From contig DFBR01000099.1 of the NCBI GenBank assembly GCA_002367375.1, positions 17,139 through 22,206 of the forward strand: 5,068 nucleotides of DNA, given 5' to 3'. Source of the DNA: Erythrobacter sp. UBA3075 (GTDB lineage: Bacteria; Pseudomonadota; Alphaproteobacteria; Sphingomonadales; Sphingomonadaceae). The notes below the pieces were generated by a model that searched no databases, was not told where the DNA came from, and was given only the letters and a program-made list of their open reading frames with translations. Shown piece after piece: positions 1 through 5,068 of this stretch. A program made the position numbers and the translations under genes. How positions within the stretch are numbered: position 1 is the first letter of the stretch; each line of letters begins with the position of its first letter.

Positions 1-1
1 T

Positions 2-97
2 CCCATCCGGGTCCGGCAGACGATCCGCAGGATCTTCCACCCGGCGCGTAAAATCGCAGAAGATCATAACGGCCTGATCTTTACGAACAGGCCCTAA
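2..97 (+). CDS. 3' end of an unrecognised gene (partial, left edge)
   Basis: Reading from base 2 there is an open frame of 31 codons ending in TAA at 95-97. The peptide is arginine-rich and ends in LIFTNRP. Counted by eye, GC at codon positions 1/2/3 is about 55/45/81%, the pattern expected of real coding sequence in a GC-rich genome. The next gene starts 22 bp later on the same strand, which suggests an operon. I do not recognise the product. The competing reading is a minus-strand gene starting at 67 (MIFCDFTRRVEDPADRLPD...) and leaving the window at 1. It has a weak AGG upstream, but its codon-position GC is about 77% at position 1 and 64% at position 3, a less typical pattern. The fragment is too short to settle this. 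Confidence 0.35.
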   Translation, partial: PIRVRQTIRRIFHPARKIAEDHNGLIFTNRP

Positions 98-119
98 CCA
101 AGTTACGGGGCGTAGGACC

Positions 120-638
120 ATGATCCTGCGCCCCGCTTCTTTGTCCGATGCCGAAGACCTCGCCCAGCTTGGGCGCAGCAGTTTTTGCGCCGCTTTCGAA
201 CATCTTTATCGGCCACAGGACCTCGCCACATTTCTGGAGCAGGCTTACTCGCTCGAAGCTGTCACAGCGGAGATCGCTGATCCGGCGATCACACACCGTC
301 TTGCACAGGATCACGCTGACGGACCACTCACAGGGTTCGTGAAGGTCAAGCAGCCAAGTGGATATCAAGAGCATTCCGACGCCGCCAATCCTCTTGGCCT
401 TGGCCAGCTATATTGCGACCCTGCGCGCATTGGTGAAGGCATCGGCGCAGCACTGATGGATTGGGCGCTGGCCGAGGCCAGAACGCACCAATGCGGTGCC
501 ATTCAACTGTCCGTGTGGAGCGAGAATTACGGCGCCCAGCGCTTCTACGAGCGATACGGCTTTACCAAGATCGCCGACATCGGTTTTTGGGTGGGCGAAC
601 AGCGCGATGACGAATTTCTTTACGAACTGCGCATGTAA
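120..638 (+). CDS. GNAT family N-acetyltransferase
   Basis: The 172-residue protein is a single-domain, probably cytosolic GNAT (Acetyltransf_1 fold). Such enzymes move an acetyl group from acetyl-CoA to an amine; the acceptor cannot be read from the sequence. The N-terminal ILRPASLSDAEDLAQLG (2-18) is the usual GNAT beta1-alpha1 opening. Motif A lies at 96-121 (QLYCDP, then IGEGIGAALMDWALAEAR). Motif B is at 129-148, with LSVWSENYGAQRFYERYGF; the N-x-x-A-x-x-F-Y-x-x-x-G-F pattern is well conserved and Tyr143 sits at the usual general-acid position. Length is normal for the family. The ATG at 120 is the first start in frame, with TAGGA (113-117) only 2 nt upstream, so the ribosome site is imperfect. 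Oddity: the Q/R of the Q/R-x-x-G-x-G acetyl-CoA loop is Ile104. The gene is probably co-transcribed with the fragment ending at 97. The family call is firm; the substrate is unknown. Confidence 0.93.
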   Translation: MILRPASLSDAEDLAQLGRSSFCAAFEHLYRPQDLATFLEQAYSLEAVTAEIADPAITHRLAQDHADGPLTGFVKVKQPSGYQEHSDAANPLGLGQLYCDPARIGEGIGAALMDWALAEARTHQCGAIQLSVWSENYGAQRFYERYGFTKIADIGFWVGEQRDDEFLYELRM

Positions 639-658
639 AGCTGCTTCGCGGTTAAGCT

Positions 659-674
659 GGCCTTAGGGCTTTTT
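659..674 (+). terminator. Weak candidate Rho-independent terminator after the GNAT gene
   Basis: GGCC-TTAG-GGCT followed by five T (670-674) can fold into a four-pair stem, one pair being G-T, with a short T run. It lies 20 bp after the GNAT stop and just before the GAF-EAL start. The stem is short, so this is a weak candidate and may be chance. Confidence 0.2.
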
Positions 675-690
675 CGTCACCGTGGGCGTA

Positions 691-1935
691 ATGATAAATG
701 TCGCAAATAAACTGCCCGAATTCGAGGCTCCCGCTCGCCCTCTGCCCGCTGAACTGATCAGCGATCCTGCTATTGACCGGGGGCTTGCCAGCGTGCGCGG
801 TCATCTGGGCGTGGAGATCGCTTTTGTGTCGCGCTATGTCGAGGACGGACAGCGCGAGCTGACCCATCTCAGCAGCGATCTGGAATTGCCGATGGGCCCC
901 GGCTTCCGCGAAGATCGCGAAGAAAGCTATTGTTGGCACGTCCTGCAAGGTAATCTGCCTGAACTGATTCAGGACCCGGCGGATCACCCCTTGACCAGCG
1001 ATCTGGCCATCACGGATTTCCTGCCGGTCGGTTGCCACGTAAATACTCCGCTGCGGCTGGCCGATGGCACTGTATGGGGCAGTTTCTGCGCGCTGGGCCG
1101 CACGCCTGATCGCTCGTTGAACGACCGCGACTTGGCTATCCTCAAGAGCTTCGCCAACCTTGCCGCCGAGCGCATCGGAGCCTCGCTGGAAAAGGAAATC
1201 AACCATCGCGAAGCTCGCAAGCGGGTCGAATCCATGCTCGATGGCCATGGTGTCTCGACTTTCCAGCAACCTATCGTGTCGCTCTCCACGGGTGAGCCGG
1301 TGGGCGTGGAATGCCTGTCACGCTTTCCGGACCTGACCAAACGCGGTCCCGATGCCTGGTTCGAGGATGCCGCAATGGTCGGTCTGGGCAAGGAATTGGA
1401 GCTGACTGCCGTACGCTGCGCGCTCGATTCGCTGTCGCACATGCCCGCTGGGCTCTACGCCACGATCAATGTCTCGCCAGGCACTGTCGCATCTGGCGCC
1501 CTGCGCGGATTGCTGGAAACAGTCGAAATGACCAATCTTGTGATCGAGATAACCGAGCATTGCCAGGTTACCGATTTTGACGAATTGGCGCGCGAGATCG
1601 CCGCGCTCAAGGCCTATGCCAAGATTGCTATCGCCGATGTCGGCACGGGCTATTCCGGCCTGCGGCATATTGTCGATTTGAAACCCGATATCCTCAAGAT
1701 GGACATGGTGCTGACGCGCGGGATCGAAACCGATCCGGCACGCAAAGCGATGACTGCGGCGCTGGTGCAGCTGGCACGCGAAATCGGTTGTTCAATGGTG
1801 GCAGAAGGCATCGAAACCGAACACGAAGCGCGGGCGATGAAGAATCTCGGCGTCGATTGCGGACAGGGCTATCTCTATTCGCGCCCGCTGCCCGTGGTTG
1901 CCGCGCAGCAATTCCTGCTGGGAAACGCCAGATAG
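691..1935 (+). CDS. GAF-EAL domain protein, possibly a degenerate c-di-GMP phosphodiesterase
   Basis: The 414-residue protein (from the ATG) combines an N-terminal GAF sensor domain (about 20-165) with a C-terminal EAL domain (about 185-410). It has no GGDEF domain, signal peptide or membrane segment, so it is a cytosolic c-di-GMP protein. The GAF part shows SYCWHVLQGNLPELIQD (79-95), PVGCHVNTPLRL and GSFCAL, with cysteines at 81, 115 and 133. In the EAL domain most active-site residues are present: Glu207, Leu209 and Arg211 (reads ECLSR, not EALLR), Asn260, Glu286 and Glu289 (EITE), Asp316, Lys336, AEGIET (371-376) and Gln392. The exception is the DDFGTG loop, which reads ADVGTG (315-320): the first Asp, which bridges the two metals in known EAL enzymes, is Ala. 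It may hydrolyse c-di-GMP poorly and act as a receptor or scaffold; that is inference. An in-frame GTG at 682 would add three residues; neither start has a good ribosome site, and ATG is preferred as the commoner codon. Confidence 0.92.
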   Translation: MINVANKLPEFEAPARPLPAELISDPAIDRGLASVRGHLGVEIAFVSRYVEDGQRELTHLSSDLELPMGPGFREDREESYCWHVLQGNLPELIQDPADHPLTSDLAITDFLPVGCHVNTPLRLADGTVWGSFCALGRTPDRSLNDRDLAILKSFANLAAERIGASLEKEINHREARKRVESMLDGHGVSTFQQPIVSLSTGEPVGVECLSRFPDLTKRGPDAWFEDAAMVGLGKELELTAVRCALDSLSHMPAGLYATINVSPGTVASGALRGLLETVEMTNLVIEITEHCQVTDFDELAREIAALKAYAKIAIADVGTGYSGLRHIVDLKPDILKMDMVLTRGIETDPARKAMTAALVQLAREIGCSMVAEGIETEHEARAMKNLGVDCGQGYLYSRPLPVVAAQQFLLGNAR

Positions 1936-1957
1936 CTGAAAGGTCGAATACTCCCGC

Positions 1958-3751
1958 TCAGTTTTCATTGCGCAGCTCGCGCTGCTGTTCGCGGGTCATT
2001 TCCTTGGCTGCATAAATGTCGCCGCCTTCGATCTGAACCTGCATCCGTTTCTGGTCATTCTCGCGGTAAGTCGCTTCGGCACGGTCCATTTCCAGTTCGC
2101 TCAGGCCAATTTTTTCCAGCGCCAGCCGCGCCATATGAATGGCCGATTCGTGGACTTCGCGCACGACATATTCCGCTGGGCCCGCAGCAAGTTCGATGAC
2201 CGAACGGCGGTCAAACCCGCGCACGTAAATCAGCGCGTCGGGAAAAGTCTCATGCACGGATGCAAGTAGATCGGCTTCGGGCACTTCGTCGATGCAGAAC
2301 ATGATAAGCTGCGCTTCGGCCCCGCCAGCCTGCCGCAGCAAATCCATACGCGTGCCATCCCCGTAATAGACCTTGCTGCCGAACTCCTCGGCGATGTCGA
2401 TCTGTTCGGCTTTCTTGTCGATCACGGTAACCGACAGTCCGCCCGCGCGCAGCGTGTTGGCAACGCTCTGGCCGAAACGGCCATGTCCCACAACGAGCGC
2501 GCCCGCGCCTTGCTGTTGCGGCCCTTCGCGGGTTTCCTCGGAACCGCCCGGCTCCCGCCTGATACGCGCGGTGGCCATCATCAGGAACGGCGTTGCCGCC
2601 ATGGACAGCGTGACAACCGCGCCGAATATACTGGTGGTTTGCGGTTCGATCAGCAGTGCGTTTTCTGCCGCTGCATAGAGGACGAAAGCGAATTCACCGC
2701 CCTGGCTCAACAACAGGCCCAGCGCGAGCGCGGCGCGCCACGTCATCTTTGCAAGCAGCCCCAGCCCGAAGATAATGCCTGTCTTCACCGCAATAAGAAG
2801 CATAGCGAAGCCAACCACAAAGAACGGCCGTTCGGCCACCGCACCAAGGTCCAGCATCATGCCCACGGCCACGAAGAACAGGCCGAGCAGGATCGAGCGG
2901 AACGGTTCGATATCCGCCTCCAGCTCATGCCGGTAAGGCGTATCGGCGAGCATGACCCCGGCGATAAATGCGCCCAGTGCGGCAGACAGGCCCAGCGCCT
3001 GCATCACGAATGCGCTGGCCAGCACGGTGAATAGTGCGGCGACGACAAACAGCTCGCGCTCGCCAAGCCCGCCGATCAGGCGAAACAGCGGACGGATGAT
3101 GAGGCGACCAGCCGCGATCAGGCCGATGATCGCGCCGACAGTCAGCAGTCCCAGCATCCAGCCCGAAGGCCCGGTGTCGGTCGCAGGATTGCGGCTCATC
3201 GCCGCGACAATCGTGATGAGCGGAATGATCGAAAGGTCCTGAAACAGTAGGATGCCAAAGGCTTTCTCACCAAAGGGCGTGCGAAGCCTGCCAGCAGATT
3301 GCAGCATCGGCAGAACCTGCGCGGTGGACGACAGACCCAGCGGCAGACCAATCGCGAGCGCGGCGGCAGTGGTGTATCCGGTCAGCGCCAATATCGTAGC
3401 TGTGACAGCCAGCCCGCAAGCGACAACTTGCGTCAGGCCAAGGCCGAAAATCAGATGCTTCATTCGCCACAGGCGCGCCGGGCTCAGCTCCAGCCCGACG
3501 ACGAACAGCAGCATGACGATGCCCAGTTCGGCCACGGTTGCCATCTGCTCGGCATTGCCGACCAGCCCGAAAACTTGCGGCCCCAGCAGCGCGCCAGCCA
3601 CAAGGTAGCCAAGCGTGGCACCCAATCCCGCGCGCCGAAAAGCCAAGACCGCAACGAGCGCGAATCCCAGAATCAGCAGCGCATCGCGCAGCATCAATCC
3701 ACTATGATGTTCCATTTGCGCAGGCGTAGCGGCTTGCAGCACGCCTGTCAT
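1958..3751 (-). CDS. KefB/KefC-type CPA2 cation/proton antiporter with RCK (TrkA-N) domain
   Basis: This 597-residue inner-membrane protein has about 12-13 hydrophobic segments between residues 21 and 396, a charged linker (about 397-416) and a cytosolic NAD-binding RCK domain (about 417-535). CPA2/Kef marks are clear: GLELSP (86-91), [11 protein letters not shown] (140-150), FQDLSIIP (170-177) with Asp172 at the ion-binding position, [10 protein letters not shown] (275-284) matching the Kef regulatory loop, and [11 protein letters not shown] (346-356). The RCK part has GHGRFGQ (422-428), an acidic residue (Asp445) ending beta2 as in NAD binders, and [10 protein letters not shown] (463-472). 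Family members export K+ in exchange for H+, and E. coli KefB/KefC are opened by glutathione adducts and need KefF or KefG; no such partner is nearby here. The start at 3751 is chosen for GAAGGGG just upstream. It diverges from ispG and converges on the GAF-EAL gene. Family is certain; cation specificity and glutathione gating are not. Confidence 0.95.
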   Translation of the reverse strand: MTGVLQAATPAQMEHHSGLMLRDALLILGFALVAVLAFRRAGLGATLGYLVAGALLGPQVFGLVGNAEQMATVAELGIVMLLFVVGLELSPARLWRMKHLIFGLGLTQVVACGLAVTATILALTGYTTAAALAIGLPLGLSSTAQVLPMLQSAGRLRTPFGEKAFGILLFQDLSIIPLITIVAAMSRNPATDTGPSGWMLGLLTVGAIIGLIAAGRLIIRPLFRLIGGLGERELFVVAALFTVLASAFVMQALGLSAALGAFIAGVMLADTPYRHELEADIEPFRSILLGLFFVAVGMMLDLGAVAERPFFVVGFAMLLIAVKTGIIFGLGLLAKMTWRAALALGLLLSQGGEFAFVLYAAAENALLIEPQTTSIFGAVVTLSMAATPFLMMATARIRREPGGSEETREGPQQQGAGALVVGHGRFGQSVANTLRAGGLSVTVIDKKAEQIDIAEEFGSKVYYGDGTRMDLLRQAGGAEAQLIMFCIDEVPEADLLASVHETFPDALIYVRGFDRRSVIELAAGPAEYVVREVHESAIHMARLALEKIGLSELEMDRAEATYRENDQKRMQVQIEGGDIYAAKEMTREQQRELRNEN

Positions 3752-3753
3752 TG

Positions 3754-3760
3754 CCCCTTC
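3754..3760 (-). promoter_or_regulatory. Ribosome binding site of the antiporter gene
   Basis: On the minus strand GAAGGGG lies 2 nt before the ATG at 3751 (AAGG core 4 nt away). It is the only good Shine-Dalgarno sequence near the candidate starts; the next in-frame ATG (3715) has none. This fixes the start of the antiporter. Confidence 0.6.
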
Positions 3761-3771
3761 ATACAGGGACG

Positions 3772-3777
3772 TCTATA
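3772..3777 (-). promoter_or_regulatory. Candidate -10 element of the antiporter gene
   Basis: The minus strand reads TATAGA (4 of 6 match TATAAT, including the first four bases). Transcription would begin near 3765 and give a leader of about 14 nt that contains the GAAGGGG ribosome site. No good -35 hexamer is visible at 16-18 bp spacing, so the promoter would be weak or activator-dependent. It shares the bases 3774-3777 with the candidate ispG -10. Confidence 0.3.
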
Positions 3778-3786
3778 TCAGCCCCC

Positions 3787-4947
3787 ATGTCCATAGACGC
3801 CATTTCCTCCGTGCGCCCCTGGCGCATGATTGAACGCCGCAAATCGCGCCAGATCATGGTCGGCGATGTCCCCGTTGGCGGAGATGCGCCGATCACCGTG
3901 CAGACGATGACCAACACCCCGACGGAGGATGTGGGCGCCACTATCGACCAGATCCGTCGGTGTGAGGATGCAGGCGCGGATATTATCCGCGTGTCCTGTC
4001 CCACGGCAGAATCAACCGCGAATTTTGACCAGATTACGCGCGCGGCGGAAGTCCCGATCGTTGCGGACATTCATTTTCACTACAAACGCGCGCTGGAAGC
4101 AGCGGACAAGGGCGCGGCGTGCCTGCGCATCAACCCCGGCAATATCGGCAGCAGCACCCGCGTGGCCGAAGTTGTCCGCGCGGCCAAGGCCAATGGCTGC
4201 GCCATCCGTATCGGGGTGAATGCAGGCAGTCTGGAAAAAGACCTGCTCGAAAAATATGGTGAGCCGTGTCCCGACGCATTGGTGGAAAGCGCCCTCGATC
4301 ATATCAAGCTGTTGCAGGACCACGATTTCCACGAATTCAAAGTGGCGGTGAAGGCAAGCGACGTGTTCCTGGCGGTAGCCGCTTATCAGGGATTGGCCGA
4401 AACGGTCGATTGCCCGCTGCATCTCGGTATTACCGAAGCGGGCGGATTGATCGGCGGCACGGTCAAATCTTCCATCGGTATGGGCAATTTGCTGTGGGCG
4501 GGCATCGGCGACACGATCCGTGTCAGCCTGTCCGCGGAACCCGAACAGGAAGTGAAAGTCGGCTTTGAAATGCTCAAGGCACTTGGCCTCAGGACGCGCG
4601 GCGTGCGGGTGGTCTCCTGCCCGTCCTGCTCGCGCCAAGGCTTTGATGTGATACGCACGGTCGAAGCGCTTGAAGCGCGGCTCGAACATATCAAAACACC
4701 GATGAGCCTTTCTGTGCTGGGCTGCGTGGTCAATGGTCCGGGTGAAGCACGGGAAACCGATATCGGGATTACCGGTGGCGGCGCGGGCAAGCATATGGTC
4801 TATTTGGCAGGCGTTACCGATCACCACGTCGAAAGCGCTGATATGCTTGACCACATCGTATCGCTGGTAGAAGCCAAGGCAGCCGAAATCGAGAATGGCA
4901 TGACCAATGCCGGGAATGCCGAAACCTCCGCCGTTGCGGCGGAATAA
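3787..4947 (+). CDS. ispG: 4-hydroxy-3-methylbut-2-en-1-yl diphosphate synthase (IspG/GcpE)
   Basis: IspG reduces 2-C-methyl-D-erythritol 2,4-cyclodiphosphate to HMBPP, the next-to-last step of the MEP isoprenoid pathway, in the cytosol, using a [4Fe-4S] cluster fed by flavodoxin or ferredoxin. The 386-residue protein is normal length for the two-domain bacterial form. The N-terminal TIM-barrel part carries VQTMTNTPT (38-46), [14 protein letters not shown] (93-106), LRINPGNIG (113-121), [19 protein letters not shown] (142-160) and LGITEAGG (213-220). The C-terminal part holds the cluster ligands Cys278 and Cys281 (CPSC), Cys313 and Glu320 (GCVVNGPGE), at the same spacing as in E. coli IspG (C270, C273, C305, E312). 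The ATG at 3787 is chosen because it puts a short leader before [11 protein letters not shown]; the frame stays open back to a TTG at 3751, but that would overlap the divergent gene's start. No Shine-Dalgarno is close. The gene is 16 bp upstream of the next one, probably in one transcript. Confidence 0.97.
   Translation: MSIDAISSVRPWRMIERRKSRQIMVGDVPVGGDAPITVQTMTNTPTEDVGATIDQIRRCEDAGADIIRVSCPTAESTANFDQITRAAEVPIVADIHFHYKRALEAADKGAACLRINPGNIGSSTRVAEVVRAAKANGCAIRIGVNAGSLEKDLLEKYGEPCPDALVESALDHIKLLQDHDFHEFKVAVKASDVFLAVAAYQGLAETVDCPLHLGITEAGGLIGGTVKSSIGMGNLLWAGIGDTIRVSLSAEPEQEVKVGFEMLKALGLRTRGVRVVSCPSCSRQGFDVIRTVEALEARLEHIKTPMSLSVLGCVVNGPGEARETDIGITGGGAGKHMVYLAGVTDHHVESADMLDHIVSLVEAKAAEIENGMTNAGNAETSAVAAE
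4927..4943 (+). other. GC-rich hairpin at the end of ispG
   Basis: TCCGCCG-TTG-CGGCGGA is a perfect seven-pair inverted repeat with a three-base loop. It covers the last ispG codons and ends 1 nt before the TAA. No T run follows, so it is not a standard terminator. It ends 7 nt before the next gene's GAGGGGG and might affect mRNA stability or reinitiation; it may equally come from GC-rich Ala/Ser codons. Confidence 0.4.
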
Positions 4948-4950
4948 CCT

Positions 4951-4957
4951 GAGGGGG
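4951..4957 (+). promoter_or_regulatory. Ribosome binding site of the small gene after ispG
   Basis: GAGGGGG lies 6 nt before the ATG at 4964. It is the best ribosome site in the window and supports the reality of the truncated gene that follows. Confidence 0.65.
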
Positions 4958-4963
4958 AATACC

Positions 4964-5068
4964 ATGAGTGACGAAAAGAACGTGCAGAAGCTCTCGCCTG
5001 AAGAAGAAAAGCGCATCATCCAGCAGAAGCTCGCCGAAGCCAAAGGCGGCGACAAGGGTGGCGACAAG
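4964..5068 (+). CDS. Hypothetical charged protein (partial, right edge)
   Basis: Thirty-five codons from an ATG run off the right edge. The start is supported by GAGGGGG at good spacing and by the 16 bp gap after ispG, which suggests co-transcription. The visible peptide is strongly hydrophilic: MSDEKNVQKLSPEEEKRI, then IQQKLAEAK, probably one charged helix (about 11-27), followed by two copies of Gly-Gly-Asp-Lys (28-35). There is no signal peptide or membrane segment in what can be seen, so it is likely cytosolic. I do not recognise the family. Nothing visible ties it to isoprenoid synthesis beyond its position. Confidence 0.75.
   Translation, partial: MSDEKNVQKLSPEEEKRIIQQKLAEAKGGDKGGDK

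Larger units (their letters stand above)
3751..3779 (+). promoter_or_regulatory. Candidate sigma70-type promoter of ispG
   Basis: TTGCCC (3751-3756; four matches to TTGACA) and TATATC (3774-3779; four matches to TATAAT) are separated by exactly 17 bp. The predicted start of transcription is 3786-3787, on or next to the A of the ispG ATG, so the mRNA would have no leader. This fits the lack of a nearby Shine-Dalgarno sequence. The -35 hexamer begins at the first base of the divergent antiporter's start codon. Confidence 0.45.

Noticed and set aside
272..290. Inverted repeat GATCGC-N7-GCGATC inside the GNAT gene
   Set aside because: GATCGC-type words are common in this coding sequence and nothing nearby suggests an operator.
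652..1269. A 205-codon minus-strand open frame opposite the GAF domain
   Set aside because: It mirrors the GAF-EAL coding frame, and its peptide shows no family motif.
1936..1965. Possible bidirectional terminator in the convergent gap (CTGA ... TCAG then TTTT)
   Set aside because: Only four pairs with an 18-base loop; too weak to call.
2483..3034. A 183-codon + strand frame, and others between 2373 and 3796, opposite the antiporter
   Set aside because: They are shadows of the antiporter gene. The peptides are rich in Arg, Gln, His and Ser with no domain pattern, while the minus frame has every Kef motif.
3748..3762. A four-codon minus-strand ORF (ATG AAG GGG CAA TGA) overlapping the antiporter start by ATGA
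   Set aside because: It contains the antiporter's own ribosome site and has none of its own. Most likely chance, though translational coupling is conceivable.
3751..3786. Extension of ispG to the TTG at 3751
   Set aside because: It would overlap the start codon of the divergent gene and add 12 residues not typical of IspG. The ATG at 3787 gives a normal N-terminus.
4012..5067. A 351-codon open frame antisense to ispG and the next gene
   Set aside because: It lies opposite an unmistakable ispG and resembles no protein. Long antisense frames are expected where codon use is GC-rich.

Overview
The window reads as ordinary chromosomal DNA from an alphaproteobacterium. GC content is moderately high (about 58-60% by eye) with GC-rich third codon positions. 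The IspG N-terminus ([18 protein letters not shown]), the GNAT protein and the GAF-EAL protein all look like sphingomonad proteins, most likely Erythrobacteraceae. That taxonomic placement comes from remembered family resemblance, not from a search.

Layout, left to right. Positions 1-97 probably hold the last 31 codons of an unrecognised + strand gene. A complete GNAT-family N-acetyltransferase follows (120-638, +), then a GAF-EAL signalling protein (691-1935, +, with a possible GTG start at 682). The GAF-EAL gene converges, with a 22 bp gap, on a KefB/KefC-type CPA2 cation/proton antiporter with a C-terminal RCK/TrkA-N domain (1958-3751, -). The antiporter is divergent from ispG (3787-4947, +), which encodes the [4Fe-4S] enzyme of the penultimate MEP-pathway step; only 35 bp separate the two start codons. 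Sixteen bases after ispG a lysine/glutamate-rich small gene begins (4964) and runs off the right edge. No stretch over 300 bases lacks a gene.

The genes do not form one pathway. They cover acetyl transfer, c-di-GMP signalling, potassium/proton homeostasis and isoprenoid precursor synthesis. The only likely co-transcribed pairs are the left-edge fragment with the GNAT gene, and ispG with the gene after it.

I see no mobile element, CRISPR array, RNA gene or defence cassette, and no clear new system. The points most worth checking are these: the EAL domain has Ala in place of the first Asp of its DDFGTG metal-binding motif; ispG appears to be transcribed from a -10 element so close to its ATG that the mRNA would be leaderless; and the -10 elements of ispG and the antiporter appear to share the same four bases.
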